Part shown: one piece after another, positions 50,382 to 59,585 of the stretch
Layout: every line of letters starts with the position of its first letter
How positions within the stretch are numbered: the stretch's first letter is position 1
Assembly (NCBI GenBank): GCA_945892985.1
Contig: CAMDDU010000007.1
Location: 1 to 64,000 of the forward strand
DNA from: CAITSH01 sp945892985
GTDB taxonomy: Bacteria; Pseudomonadota; Gammaproteobacteria; Burkholderiales; SG8-39
Reading direction: 5' to 3'
DNA length: 64,000 nt
Translations under genes and position numbers: made by a program
Notes under the pieces: generated by a model
Told to the model about the DNA's origin: nothing
The model's input: only the letters and a program-made list of their open reading frames with translations
The model's database searches: none

Positions 50382-51773
50382 ATGAACCAGCCCCGACAAC
50401 TCGACACCAGCCTGCAAGACGAATTGCGCGCACTGCTGGGCGAACGCCTCACCACATCGCGCGGCGTACGCGAGCACCACGGCAAGGATGAGTCCTACTA
50501 TCCCTACGCCCCTCCGGATGCCGTGGTCTTCGCGCACAGCACGGAAGAAGTGCGCGACATTATCAATATCTGCCGTCGTCACAAGACACCGATGATTCCC
50601 TACGGCGTCGGCACATCGCTCGAAGGCCATACCCTGGCCATCAACGGCGGGGTGTGCGTCGATTTGTCGCAGATGAACAAAGTACTTGCCATACACGCCG
50701 AGGATCTGGATTGCACGGTGCAGGCCGGGGTCACGCGCAAGCAGCTCAATGAGGAGGTCCGCCACACCGGCCTGTTCTTTCCGGTCGACCCGGGCGCCGA
50801 TGCGACGCTGGGCGGCATGGCATCAACACGCGCTTCGGGCACCAACGCCGTGCGCTACGGCACCATGCGCGAGAACGTACTATCGCTCACCGTTGTCACC
50901 GCAGACGGGCGCATCATCAAGACCGCGACGCGATCGCGCAAATCGGCCGCCGGCTATGACCTGACGCGCCTATTTGTCGGCGCCGAGGGCACGCTGGGCA
51001 TCATCACCGAGGTCACCGTACGGCTTTACGCCGTGCCGCAGGCGATTTCCGCGGCGGTATGCTCGTTCAAAGATATGGCCGAAGCCGTGAGCACGGTGAT
51101 CGAGACGCTGCAAACCGGCATCCCTATCGCACGCAGCGAAGCCTTGTGCGGCCTGACCATGAAGGCGATCAACGCCTACAGCAAAACCACATACAAAGAG
51201 CAGCCGACGCTATTCCTGGAGTTTCACGGCACCGAGGCCAGCGTCAAGGAACAGGTCGAAATGCTGCAGGAGATCGCCGGCGAACACGGCTGCGAAGGCT
51301 TCGAGTGGGCGACACGGCCCGAGGACCGCACACGCCTGTGGTCGGCCCGCCACGAGGCTTATTTCGCCGGCCTGCAGCTCAAACATGGCGCGCGTGCGGT
51401 ATCGACAGATGTGTGCGTGCCAATATCGCGCCTGACCGAATGCATGGTCGAAACGGCCAGGGACATCGCAGCCGCCTCCATGCCCATCCCGATGTTCGGC
51501 CACGTCGGGGACGGGAACTTCCATTGCATGATTCTGGTCATGCCCGACAGCAAGGCCGACCTGGACGAGGCCAAGGCCTTCAACGACCGGCTGGTCAACC
51601 GCGCTCTGTCAATGGAGGGGACCTGCACCGGCGAGCATGGCATCGGCTCGGGCAAGATCGCGTCGCTGCAAAAGGAACTGGGCGAGGCCGTGAATCTGAT
51701 GAGCACGCTCAAGCGCGCCTTCGATCCTGACAACCTGTTCAACCCGGGCAAAGTGGTGCCGCCCGCGGCGTAA
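50382..51773 (+). CDS. FAD-binding oxidoreductase (GlcD / D-lactate dehydrogenase type)
   Basis: 463 residues. The PCMH-type FAD domain has PYGVGTSLEGHTL, FFPVDPGADATLGGMASTRASG and LFVGAEGTLGIITEV; the C-terminal domain has VFGHVGDGNFH-like FGHVGDGNFHC and the end GEHGIGSGK. It oxidises a 2-hydroxy acid, probably D-lactate or glycolate. No glcE/glcF neighbours, so a cytochrome-linked D-lactate dehydrogenase is more likely. Confidence 0.9.
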   Translation: MNQPRQLDTSLQDELRALLGERLTTSRGVREHHGKDESYYPYAPPDAVVFAHSTEEVRDIINICRRHKTPMIPYGVGTSLEGHTLAINGGVCVDLSQMNKVLAIHAEDLDCTVQAGVTRKQLNEEVRHTGLFFPVDPGADATLGGMASTRASGTNAVRYGTMRENVLSLTVVTADGRIIKTATRSRKSAAGYDLTRLFVGAEGTLGIITEVTVRLYAVPQAISAAVCSFKDMAEAVSTVIETLQTGIPIARSEALCGLTMKAINAYSKTTYKEQPTLFLEFHGTEASVKEQVEMLQEIAGEHGCEGFEWATRPEDRTRLWSARHEAYFAGLQLKHGARAVSTDVCVPISRLTECMVETARDIAAASMPIPMFGHVGDGNFHCMILVMPDSKADLDEAKAFNDRLVNRALSMEGTCTGEHGIGSGKIASLQKELGEAVNLMSTLKRAFDPDNLFNPGKVVPPAA

Positions 51774-51782
51774 GCCGCAGCG

Positions 51783-52328
51783 TCACAACTTGATGAAGTG
51801 CTCTTTGTAGTACTTCAATTCCTCGATTGATTCGTAGATATCGGCCAGGGCCTCGTGCTTACCGTGTTTGGTAAGCCCTTTGCCCAGTTCCGGGCGCCAG
51901 CGCTTGACCAACTCCTTCAGCGTGGACACATCAAGGTTGCGGTAATGGAAATAGCCTTCGAGCGCCGGCATCCAGCGTGCGAGGAAACGACGGTCCTGGC
52001 AGATCGAGTTGCCGCACATCGGCGACACCTGCTTGGGCACATACTGCGATAAAAAACCGAGCATCTGCGCCTCGGCCTCGGCCTCGGCCAGCTTCGACGC
52101 CTTCACCTTTTCAATGAGCCCGGATCTGCCGTGCGTGCCTTTGTTCCAGGCGTCCATGCCGTCGAGCACACTGTCGAGCTGATGGACCACCAGCACCGGC
52201 GCCTCGGCCACCGTGTTCAGTTGTGAGTCGGTGACGACAATGGCGATTTCAATGATCTTGTCGGTGTCCGGCTGGAGACCTGTCATCTCCATGTCGATCC
52301 ACAAGAGGTTATTCTGGTCTTGGGCCAT
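51783..52328 (-). CDS. orn: oligoribonuclease
   Basis: 181 residues. DEDDh exonuclease: WIDMEMTGLQPDTDKIIEIA has the first Asp/Glu, QDRRFLARWMPALE and HGKHEALADIYESIEELKYY hold the later Asp and His. It degrades 2-5 nt RNA and pGpG, the end product of cyclic di-GMP. Convergent with the GlcD-like gene and divergent from the Ste24-like protease. Confidence 0.97.
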   Translation of the reverse strand: MAQDQNNLLWIDMEMTGLQPDTDKIIEIAIVVTDSQLNTVAEAPVLVVHQLDSVLDGMDAWNKGTHGRSGLIEKVKASKLAEAEAEAQMLGFLSQYVPKQVSPMCGNSICQDRRFLARWMPALEGYFHYRNLDVSTLKELVKRWRPELGKGLTKHGKHEALADIYESIEELKYYKEHFIKL

Positions 52329-52510
52329 GTTCAGCGTTGCTTTCCGGTTTCTGGAGTTCTAGTTGCCAGGGTCTAGGGTCTAGGGTTCAAATGCAAAGGG
52401 ATACCCCGGTGTCAGGCGTTTTTTTTAAGCGGTGGGTCAGCATGCCGCGCAACCCAAAGCGGGGTTGCACCGTGTAAGATGCGATTGTCGCATAAGCCTA
52501 GCGGGTCTGA

Positions 52511-53764
52511 ATGCAGGTTTTCACCCTAGTTTTTCTCACCGCGCTGGTGATTTCAAGCGTGACGCGTCTGTGGCTGTCGTCCCGCCATCTGCGGCACGTG
52601 GCGCGTAACCGCGAGTCGGTTCCGCACGAATTCTCCGGACGGATCACGCTCGCCTCCCACCAAAAGGCCGCCGATTACACCGGGGCCAAAACACGTCTTG
52701 GCATGCTCGAAACGGTCGTTGGCGCGCTCATCCTTGTCGCGCTCACGCTCGGCGGCGGGCTGCAGTGGCTGTCGCAGGCCTGGTCGCCCGTTTTCGCCGC
52801 CGGCGGTTATACCCACGGCATCGCACTGGTGTTGAGCGTAGTCGCTATAACGAGCCTGATCGACCTGCCCTTCGGCATTTACCGCACCTTTGTCGTGGAA
52901 GCGAAATTCGGCTTCAATCGCATGACACCCGCGCTGTTTCTTGCCGACCTGGCCAAGCAATGCGCCCTTGGCGCGGCCCTTGGCATCCCGCTGCTTGCGG
53001 CAGTGCTCTGGCTGATGGACAGGATGGGCGAGTCGTGGTGGCTTTATGTCTGGCTGTTTTGGATGGGCTTCAACCTGCTGGTGTTGACCCTCTACCCCAC
53101 GCTAATCGCGCCGCTGTTCAACAAGTTCTCGCCGCTTGAGGACATTTCGCTCAAATCACGCATCGAGGCCCTGCTCAAAAAATGTGGTTTTAAGTCGAAC
53201 GGCCTGTTCGTGATGGACAGCTCCAAACGTTCAAGCCACGGCAACGCCTATTTCACCGGCTTTGGCTCGGCCAAGCGCATCGTTCTGTTCGACACGCTCA
53301 TCACGCGCCTGGCCCCGGCGGAAGTGGAGGCCGTTCTGGCCCACGAACTGGGGCACTTCAAATACCGCCATGTAGCCAAACGCATGGCACTGCTGTTCAT
53401 GTCCAGCCTGGGCTTTCTCTGGTTGCTGGGCTTTTTGATGGGTAAGGAATGGTTTTATCAGGGCCTTGGTGTGCAAAGCCAGGGAACAGCGATGGCGCTG
53501 ATGCTGTTTTTCATGGTGCTGCCGGCATTCACCTTCCTGCTCCAGCCCATTGCGAGCCTGTATTCGCGCATGCACGAATACGAAGCCGACGCCTACGCTG
53601 CCAGGCAGGCCAACCCGGATGACCTGGTGCAGGCGCTGGTAAAACTCTACCAGGACAATGCCGCGACGCTCACGCCAGACCCACTCCACTCGGCCGTCTA
53701 CGACTCCCATCCGCCAGCGTCCCTGCGCATCGCCCGGCTGCAGGCGCTGCGGCCGGCGGCGTGA
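52511..53764 (+). CDS. M48 family membrane protease (Ste24-like)
   Basis: 417 residues with several membrane helices. The zinc-binding site is VLAHELGHFKYRHVAK at about 278, the third ligand region EYEADAYAARQA, and the N-terminal domain with FVVEAKFGFN matches the CAAX-protease Ste24 group. It cleaves membrane proteins or prenylated-like substrates at the membrane face. It overlaps phhB by 4 bases. Confidence 0.92.
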   Translation: MQVFTLVFLTALVISSVTRLWLSSRHLRHVARNRESVPHEFSGRITLASHQKAADYTGAKTRLGMLETVVGALILVALTLGGGLQWLSQAWSPVFAAGGYTHGIALVLSVVAITSLIDLPFGIYRTFVVEAKFGFNRMTPALFLADLAKQCALGAALGIPLLAAVLWLMDRMGESWWLYVWLFWMGFNLLVLTLYPTLIAPLFNKFSPLEDISLKSRIEALLKKCGFKSNGLFVMDSSKRSSHGNAYFTGFGSAKRIVLFDTLITRLAPAEVEAVLAHELGHFKYRHVAKRMALLFMSSLGFLWLLGFLMGKEWFYQGLGVQSQGTAMALMLFFMVLPAFTFLLQPIASLYSRMHEYEADAYAARQANPDDLVQALVKLYQDNAATLTPDPLHSAVYDSHPPASLRIARLQALRPAA

Positions 53765-54090
53765 AACCGCTGATCGAGCAAACCTGCCGCGACCTTCCCG
53801 CCGGAACACCGCCGCTCACCGACGCTGAAATAGAAACCTTGCTACCGATGACGCCGGGCTGGTCTCACGCGGGCGGCGTCATCTCCAAGACTTATCGCTT
53901 CGGCAATTTCCACGAAACCATGGCCTTTGCAAATACGGTCGCACTGGTCGCACACCGCGAGAACCATCATCCGGACATGGCCATCAGCTACAACCGCTGC
54001 AAGGTTACATTCAACACCCACTCCATAGGCGGCATCTCGATGAACGACTTTATTTGCGCCGCCAAGCTCGAATCTCTGGCTTCTAATTGA
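53761..54090 (+). CDS. phhB: pterin-4a-carbinolamine dehydratase
   Basis: 109 residues. The family motif is AHRENHHPDM with the catalytic His pair, followed by NRCKVTFNTHSIGGIS. It dehydrates 4a-hydroxytetrahydrobiopterin. GTG start inside the GTGA overlap with the protease gene and TTGA overlap with rsgA, so translation is coupled. No phenylalanine hydroxylase gene is in the window. Confidence 0.95.
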   Translation: MKPLIEQTCRDLPAGTPPLTDAEIETLLPMTPGWSHAGGVISKTYRFGNFHETMAFANTVALVAHRENHHPDMAISYNRCKVTFNTHSIGGISMNDFICAAKLESLASN

Positions 54091-54974
54091 ACGCCGCGCC
54101 CGGCGCCGTGCTGATACGCGGCATCATTGTCGCCGCCTTCGGCCGGCAGTATCTGGTGAAATCCGATACAGGCCAAATGCTGCTTTGCGTTCCACGTGGC
54201 AAAAAAAGCGAGGTCGCATGCGGCGATCGCGTACTGCTGGCACTGACATCGCCAGACCAGGGCGTGATCGAAAGCACCGAAGCGCGCAGCACACTTTTGA
54301 AGCGTTCCGCCGCTTACCGGCAAAAGCTCATTGCCGCCAACGCGACGCAGGTGGCGATTGTCGTTGCGGCCGAACCGAGCTTCAGCGAAGAGCTGATCTG
54401 CCGCCTCATCGTCGGTGCCGAGAAACAGGGAATGAAATCCCTGCTAATCCTCAACAAGGCGGATCTTCCCGCCACCTCATCGGCGCGAGAGCGGCTGGTC
54501 CCGTTCGCAGCGGCGGGACACCGCCTGGCCGAAATCTCGGCCATCCACGATTGCTCTGCGTTGCTGCCTTTTTTGCAGCACGAGACCACCGTGCTGGTCG
54601 GGCAGTCCGGCATGGGCAAATCCACCCTCATCAACGGCCTGGTTCCCGACGCCGAGGCGAGCACCCGAGAAATCTCAGCCTTCCTCGATTCGGGGCGCCA
54701 TACCACCACGCATGCAAGGATTTATACGCTGGACGCTTCGAGCATGCTCATAGACTGTCCCGGCCTGCAAGAATTCGGCCTGCACCACATGAGTCGCGGC
54801 CAGATCGAGTACGGTTTCGCCGAGTTCCGCCCCTTCCTTGGCAAGTGCCGTTTCAATGACTGCCGCCACGAGGTTGAGCCTGGCTGCGCACTCGTCGCTG
54901 CCCGTGATGCGGGACAGGTCAGCGCCCGACGCTTCGAATTGCTGCTGCGCATACTTGCCGCCGAGCGGGCGTGA
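54087..54974 (+). CDS. rsgA: small ribosomal subunit biogenesis GTPase RsgA
   Basis: 295 residues. The N-terminal OB domain is followed by the circularly permuted GTPase: LILNKADLP (G4), GQSGMGKST (G1) and DCPGLQEF (G3). The C-terminal zinc site is KCRFNDCRHEVEPGC. It matures the 30S subunit. TTG start at 54087, coupled to phhB; the stop overlaps the next gene. Confidence 0.96.
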   Translation: MNAAPGAVLIRGIIVAAFGRQYLVKSDTGQMLLCVPRGKKSEVACGDRVLLALTSPDQGVIESTEARSTLLKRSAAYRQKLIAANATQVAIVVAAEPSFSEELICRLIVGAEKQGMKSLLILNKADLPATSSARERLVPFAAAGHRLAEISAIHDCSALLPFLQHETTVLVGQSGMGKSTLINGLVPDAEASTREISAFLDSGRHTTTHARIYTLDASSMLIDCPGLQEFGLHHMSRGQIEYGFAEFRPFLGKCRFNDCRHEVEPGCALVAARDAGQVSARRFELLLRILAAERA

Positions 54975-55282
54975 CCCCGCTATTTACCTCGCTGAACCTG
55001 CACGAGGTCTATCACCTCAAGAACCTCCTGGCTGCCGAGGGCATCGCAAGCTTTATAAAGAACGAAATGCTATCGCGCCTCGCCGGTGAGGTGCCTTTTA
55101 CGGAATGTGCGCCGCAACTATGCCTGCTCGATGACGCTGATATGCCAGCGGCGCAACAGCTAATCGCAGCCTTCCGACGAGCGCCGCCACAGGAACCGGC
55201 CTGGTTGTGCGCGCGATGCGGTGAAGGCAGTGAAGGACAGTTTAGCGCCTGCTGGAAATGCGCCGCCGAGCGAGCGGGCTGA
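54971..55282 (+). CDS. DUF2007-type protein with C-terminal zinc ribbon
   Basis: 103 residues. The N-terminal domain resembles the DUF2007 (putative signal-transducing) family: LFTSLNLHEVYHLKNLL, EGIASFIKNE, LCLLDDADMPAAQQLI. The C-terminus has CARC and CWKC as a zinc ribbon. GTG start in the GTGA overlap with rsgA. Function unknown. Confidence 0.78.
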   Translation: MTPLFTSLNLHEVYHLKNLLAAEGIASFIKNEMLSRLAGEVPFTECAPQLCLLDDADMPAAQQLIAAFRRAPPQEPAWLCARCGEGSEGQFSACWKCAAERAG

Positions 55283-55327
55283 CGGCGAACACGGCAGCGA
55301 AGTGCGTCCGCAGAGACTGACCGCGTC

Positions 55328-56248
55328 TTACAGTATCGCGGCAACCCCGAGCACCAACAACAACACCAGCCACAACACCAGCGCCCGCCAGACAAGCCCG
55401 ATGGTGCTGTCCAGAAAGCCCACATCCGCCTCATCACCGGCGCCCATCTCCGGCCGCTCGACAACCTCGCCATCGAGGACGTATGGCATGCCAAGCTTGA
55501 CCCCGAGCGCACCCGCACCGGCGGCGATGACAATACCAAGAACCGGGTCCATCCACTTCGACGCCTGGCTGCGCCAGCAGAAAATCGCATCCTCGAAATC
55601 ACCGACAATGGCAAAGGCGCTTGCGGTGAAGCGCGCCGGCAGCCACTCCATCAAGGCAAACGCCCGCCCTGCGAAATATCCGAAACGGCCCAGTTCCCCC
55701 TCGGTCGCGCCACCCCAGCGACGGTGGAAGAATGTGGCCAGCCGGTAGAGTATCGCCCCGCTGGGGCCCGGCAGGAGCACGAACCAGAACACCACCGCGA
55801 ACACATTGCGATGCGACGCCGCAAGCGCCTCTTCAATAGTGAGGCGCGCCACCTCTTCTGCATTCAAGGTCGCGCAGCTGTGCCCTCGCCACGCCGCAAG
55901 CTGCGCGCGCGCCGTATCCAGGTCATCCTGTTTCAGGGCAATATGGATATCGGTAAAATAATGACTGAACTGGCGAAAACCCATGGTCAGGTAAAGCGCC
56001 AGCACATTGAAGGCCAGGGCCAGCATCGCGTTCACACGCCAGAGCACCGCGTAGATGATCCAGGTGCCCAGCACAATAGGCGCGACGCCGATGAGCCATG
56101 CAATCAGGCCATGCTGGGACTCGCCGGCGTTGAAGTGCCGCTCCAGCCAGGTGGCAAGGCGGCCAAGGGGCGAGAGAAGGTAGCGACGTCCGGAGAGCGG
56201 CCGCCACTGCTCCAGCAACAGCGCGATGATTAATGAAATGAGACTCAT
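55328..56248 (-). CDS. CobD/CbiB-like membrane protein
   Basis: 306 residues with four or five membrane helices. LLLEQWRPLSGR, GFRQFSHYFTDIHIALKQDD, EEVARLTIEEALAASHRNVFAVVFW and LEWLPARFTA match the CobD/CbiB family, which includes adenosylcobinamide-phosphate synthase and AmpE-like relatives. The ATG at 56248 is preferred over 56269. No other cobalamin genes are present, so a cobalamin role is doubtful. Confidence 0.8.
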   Translation of the reverse strand: MSLISLIIALLLEQWRPLSGRRYLLSPLGRLATWLERHFNAGESQHGLIAWLIGVAPIVLGTWIIYAVLWRVNAMLALAFNVLALYLTMGFRQFSHYFTDIHIALKQDDLDTARAQLAAWRGHSCATLNAEEVARLTIEEALAASHRNVFAVVFWFVLLPGPSGAILYRLATFFHRRWGGATEGELGRFGYFAGRAFALMEWLPARFTASAFAIVGDFEDAIFCWRSQASKWMDPVLGIVIAAGAGALGVKLGMPYVLDGEVVERPEMGAGDEADVGFLDSTIGLVWRALVLWLVLLLVLGVAAIL

Positions 56249-56304
56249 AATGCAGACTGAAGATACCACACCCGACCTGTTTTTGATGCCACGATGAGGG
56301 ACAC

Positions 56305-57090
56305 ATGCATCGCAGCACCGATGTGATGAAAATCGCAGCTCCGTTCGGGTATGGCGAGATTACGCAGCTGCGAAAAACCTCGCGCGTTTTGCTGCCCTCT
56401 GCCGGGAGCACCCCGGCGTTTTGCCGCGACATTAACGCCCTCGCGCTGTCAATCGGGGAGTTCGTTCCCGCCGGACGCGACTATCCGATTGCCTTCAGCT
56501 CCGCGGATGGCGGCGCGACCTACACGCCCATCGCGATCCTCGGCCTTGCCGAGCGGCAGAACCTGTTCGTGGATCAAACCGGCGAATGGAACAAGGGCTG
56601 CTATCTTCCGGCGTTTGTGCGACGCTACCCGTTCTGCATATCAAAGTTGTATGTCGACGGCCAAGCGCGCAAAGAACGCCTGGTGTGCATCATCAAAGCC
56701 TACCTGGACGACCAGGGACTCGCCCTGTTTGACGAAAGCGACAGGCCCACGGCGCAATGGCAGGCCATCGAGCGGTTGTTGCAAGGCTACGAGGACGACC
56801 TTGATGCCACCGCCGAATTCTGCGCCATCCTGACAAGGCTAGAATTGTTGTCGCCATTCAAGTTTGAAGTGATGAACGACCAGAAGGCGACGCTTACGGT
56901 GCAGGGAATGCACCGGGTAGACGAGGCCAAACTGAGGGACATCAAACCGGCAAGCCTGAAAGTGCTGGTGACAAAAGGCCTGATGGGCCACATTTACGCC
57001 CACATGCACTCGCTCGAGCGCTTTGCCGACCTTTACCTGCGAGCAGGAGAGCGCGCAGGTCAGCACACCACGGCAACGGTGAAGACCTGA
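56305..57090 (+). CDS. SapC family protein
   Basis: 261 residues, the size of the SapC domain named after Campylobacter S-layer-linked proteins. YPIAFSSADGG, LGLAERQNLFVD, GCYLPAFVRRYPF and LDDQGLALFDESD are typical. GAGGGA lies ahead of the ATG at 56305; an ATG at 56326 is also possible. Divergent from the CobD-like gene. Function not established. Confidence 0.88.
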   Translation: MHRSTDVMKIAAPFGYGEITQLRKTSRVLLPSAGSTPAFCRDINALALSIGEFVPAGRDYPIAFSSADGGATYTPIAILGLAERQNLFVDQTGEWNKGCYLPAFVRRYPFCISKLYVDGQARKERLVCIIKAYLDDQGLALFDESDRPTAQWQAIERLLQGYEDDLDATAEFCAILTRLELLSPFKFEVMNDQKATLTVQGMHRVDEAKLRDIKPASLKVLVTKGLMGHIYAHMHSLERFADLYLRAGERAGQHTTATVKT

Positions 57091-57104
57091 TCCGTTCGTG
57101 CGAC

Positions 57105-57725
57105 CTATGCCGGCGCAAGATGCTGGTACAGGTTCATCAGCATGCCGGCGGTGGCGCCCCATATATAGTGCCTGCCGTAGGGCATCGCGTAATAATGCCT
57201 TTCCCCGCCATTCCAGACCACCAGGTTGCGCTGGTGATTGCAGGGGTCGAGCAAAAAATGCAGCGGCACCTCAAAGACCTCCGCCACCTCGAATGAATCG
57301 GGCTTGAGTTCGAACTCGGACCGGATCAGTCCGACCACCGGGGTGACGCGATATCCGGTGACCGTCACGTACTCATGCAGACGGCCGAGCACCTCGACAC
57401 GCTCGGGCTGGAGTCCAATTTCCTCCTCCGCCTCGCGCAGCGCAGTGGCTTCAAGGCTGGGGTCTTCTGGCTCTGCGCGCCCCCCCGGAAAACTGATCTG
57501 GCCGGCATGGTCGTTCAAGTGCGCGGTACGGCGCGTGAACAGGACAGAGAGCCCCTCGTCCCGCCGCACCACCGGCACGAGTACGGCGGCCGAGCGGATT
57601 TGATCCGGCCTGCGCCACAGGTGGCCGTCACCGGAGGTAAGCGGATCGGAACTGAGCGGCGCGGCAAACCTCTGCCGCAAATACTGTTCGGAAAAAACCG
57701 CAATAGGAGGAAGAATCGGAGTCAC
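57105..57725 (-). CDS. Nudix hydrolase, CoA pyrophosphatase (NudL-like)
   Basis: 206 residues. The Nudix box is GGRAEPED ... REAEEEIGL, and VLVPVVRRDEGLSVLFTRR with LNDHAGQISFPGG is the CoA-type signature upstream. It probably splits CoA into 4'-phosphopantetheine and 3',5'-ADP. Starts with GTG (57725). Convergent with the SapC gene, 14 bases apart. Confidence 0.92.
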   Translation of the reverse strand: MTPILPPIAVFSEQYLRQRFAAPLSSDPLTSGDGHLWRRPDQIRSAAVLVPVVRRDEGLSVLFTRRTAHLNDHAGQISFPGGRAEPEDPSLEATALREAEEEIGLQPERVEVLGRLHEYVTVTGYRVTPVVGLIRSEFELKPDSFEVAEVFEVPLHFLLDPCNHQRNLVVWNGGERHYYAMPYGRHYIWGATAGMLMNLYQHLAPA

Positions 57726-57815
57726 CCGCCTATTTTAACGCTGGGGCGTGATCACCACATCGGCAAGTGGGGAAATAGCGGGAAGGCTCCCCCTCCCGCG
57801 CCCTAAGCCCGCCTG

Positions 57816-58322
57816 TCAGTCAACGGCCAGCAGCAGGGTGGCCAAACCGACGCCAAGGCCGGCCGGCAATCCGATACGCACCAGTAGGCCCGGTTTTCCG
57901 CCTGCAATGACCTCAACGGGCACGTTGACACGCTGCAACAGATCATTGGCAAACGATCCTGTGAGCAAACGCGCCAAGGTGGACTTTCGCGTCGTACCGA
58001 CAACGACACGGGAAATGTCGTGCTCACGCGCATAACGCGCCGCCGCGATTGCAGCATCACCAGAGCGTACCGCCGATTGATAAGGCACGCCGGCATCGCG
58101 CAACAGGCACTCCGCTGCGGCGAGGCGCACCCGCCCCGAGTCCTCGCGCGCGCCCGCCAGAGCCCGGCGCGAGACAAAGCGGGCGGCGTGGCGTGGCAGA
58201 GCCGGCTGCACGTTCAAAAGGTGCACACGAAGGTCTGTATGCCGCCTCGCAAGCCCGACTGCGTGGGCGGCGGCGAGAAGGGAGTTTTCGGAACCATCAA
58301 CAGGAACAAGGATATTTGGCAC
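57816..58322 (-). CDS. universal stress protein (UspA family)
   Basis: 168 residues. ILVPVDGSENSLLAAAHA and the ATP-loop region VVVGTTRKSTLARLLTGSFANDLLQ (shortened: VVVGTTRKS ... GSFA) give the Usp fold. The C-terminal LLVRIGLPAGLGVGLATLLL is a hydrophobic extension. GTG start with AAGGAGA upstream, 12 bases after the terC stop, so it is cotranscribed with terC and falls under the same riboswitch. Confidence 0.9.
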   Translation of the reverse strand: MPNILVPVDGSENSLLAAAHAVGLARRHTDLRVHLLNVQPALPRHAARFVSRRALAGAREDSGRVRLAAAECLLRDAGVPYQSAVRSGDAAIAAARYAREHDISRVVVGTTRKSTLARLLTGSFANDLLQRVNVPVEVIAGGKPGLLVRIGLPAGLGVGLATLLLAVD

Positions 58323-58334
58323 GGGGTATCTCCT

Positions 58335-59021
58335 TCAGACGGCTTGGTTGGAAGCTGGGGTACGGCGGTTGCGCAGATAACCCAGGCCGAGTACGCCACC
58401 GATAACAGCGGCGTACAAACCCCAGTGCAAACTGCGATGCGTTTCGAAGTACTCCTTAATTAGCGGCTCGCTTGCAACCATCTTGGCGGCGGTCCAGGCG
58501 AGCACGGCGGCACCAACGTAGATGATCGATGGATAACGTTCGACAAAGTGCAGGATCAGTTGGCTGCCCCAGATCACAATCGGTATGCTGATTAGCAACC
58601 CCAGCACCACTAACAGGAAGTTACCATGCGCCGCACCTGCAACCGCTAGCACGTTATCCAGACCCATAACCGCATCGGCAACAACGATCGTTTTCATCGC
58701 CCCCAAAAAACTGTCGGCGGGAGAAACGTGGGATTCGACACTATCGCCCGATGCGAGCAGTTTGTAGGCGATCCACACCAGCATCACTCCGCCGACGAGC
58801 AACAATCCCGGAACTTTGAGCAACCACACCACGACCACTGTCATGCTGGTACGCACGACAATCGCGCCGACGGTGCCCCACATGATGGCCTTTTTGCGCA
58901 ACTCTTTGGGCACACCGCGCGCCGCCAGCGCAATAACGATGGCGTTGTCGCCCGCAAGCACCAGATCGATGACGACAATTGCCGCAAGGGCGGAAAAAAA
59001 TTCGGGTGAAAACAATTCCAT
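58335..59021 (-). CDS. TerC family membrane protein, likely Mn(II) exporter
   Basis: 228 residues, seven predicted helices. The TerC core DLVLAGDNAIVIALAAR and VADAVMGLDNVLAVAGAA carry the paired Asp-Asn motifs that bind metal in this family. TerC/Alx-type proteins export Mn(II). A yybP-ykoY riboswitch precedes the gene, supporting that role. The ATG at 59021 is chosen because the family N-terminus begins there. A universal stress gene follows. Confidence 0.93.
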   Translation of the reverse strand: MELFSPEFFSALAAIVVIDLVLAGDNAIVIALAARGVPKELRKKAIMWGTVGAIVVRTSMTVVVVWLLKVPGLLLVGGVMLVWIAYKLLASGDSVESHVSPADSFLGAMKTIVVADAVMGLDNVLAVAGAAHGNFLLVVLGLLISIPIVIWGSQLILHFVERYPSIIYVGAAVLAWTAAKMVASEPLIKEYFETHRSLHWGLYAAVIGGVLGLGYLRNRRTPASNQAV

Positions 59022-59072
59022 CACAGACTCCCAGCCGCCCTGTTGATGTTTCCAACCGGCGAGGAAGGCGGT

Positions 59073-59232
59073 ACCTTTGCCGGGCGGCAAAGGTCTCGCC
59101 AGTGGGCACCTCGGCAGGCCGAGGCGTCCATCTGCACAACCGGGGCCGCCCTTTTGCGGGCAACCCGTGATGACGGCGGTGCGGCGCGCATCGCCGGAAA
59201 CAGCGGCTGCGCGTGGCTACTCCCCTTTGTGG
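59073..59232 (-). promoter_or_regulatory. yybP-ykoY (manganese) riboswitch of terC
   Basis: Read on the minus strand: CAAAGGGGAGTAGC (from 59229), CCGTCATCACGG in the middle and GCGAGACCTTTG (to 59088), the consensus of the class. Helix P1 pairs CAAAGG (59224-59229) with CCTTTG (59088-59093). The same CCTTTG can instead pair with CAAAGG in the hairpin 59073-59094 (9-bp stem, 4-base loop), a clear switch. Confidence 0.93.
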
Positions 59233-59454
59233 GGTGCATCGTGTTCGTTGAAACAGGCGGAGTATCGGCGCGCGGAACGCGCAAGGCCAATGAGAAAAGA
59301 CAATAGCTGCTATTGCGTATGGCTATCGGTGCATCGGCAGCAATTCGAAAACACAATGACTGGCATTGCGTATGGCAATACATTGAGTTGGCTATTGCAA
59401 AAATCAATTACACCATGCTACATTTGCTTACCCTTTGTAATAGAGGGGTCCCTC
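59233..59454. promoter_or_regulatory. shared divergent promoter region of two riboswitches
   Basis: Both leaders must start here. Contains the palindrome CAATAGC T GCTATTG (59301-59315) and the direct repeat ATTGCGTATGGC (59312-59323 and 59365-59376), candidates for a regulator site. A -35/-10 like TTGCAA ... TACATT lies near 59395-59425. Confidence 0.5.
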
Positions 59455-59571
59455 CAAAGGGGAGTAGCTTCTAGCAGCCCGTCGTCAATACGAAGCCTTA
59501 AAAACTTCCGGCGCGGCTGGCGGCCAGATGACCGGCGGCGAGCGAGACCTTTGCCAGAACACGCAAAGGTC
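59455..59571 (+). promoter_or_regulatory. second yybP-ykoY (manganese) riboswitch
   Basis: CAAAGGGGAGTAGC starts at 59455, CGTCGTCAATACG lies in the middle and GCGAGACCTTTGC ends the aptamer at 59554. P1 is CAAAGG (59455-59460) with CCTTTG (59548-59553). The alternative hairpin GACCTTTGC (59546-59554) with GCAAAGGTC (59563-59571) competes with it, then an intrinsic terminator follows. Confidence 0.92.
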
Positions 59572-59585
59572 ATGTCATGTGCGAG

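Noticed and set aside
52371..52390. Telomere-like GGTCTAGGG repeat before the Ste24-like gene
   Set aside because: Only about two and a half units, too short to mean anything by itself.
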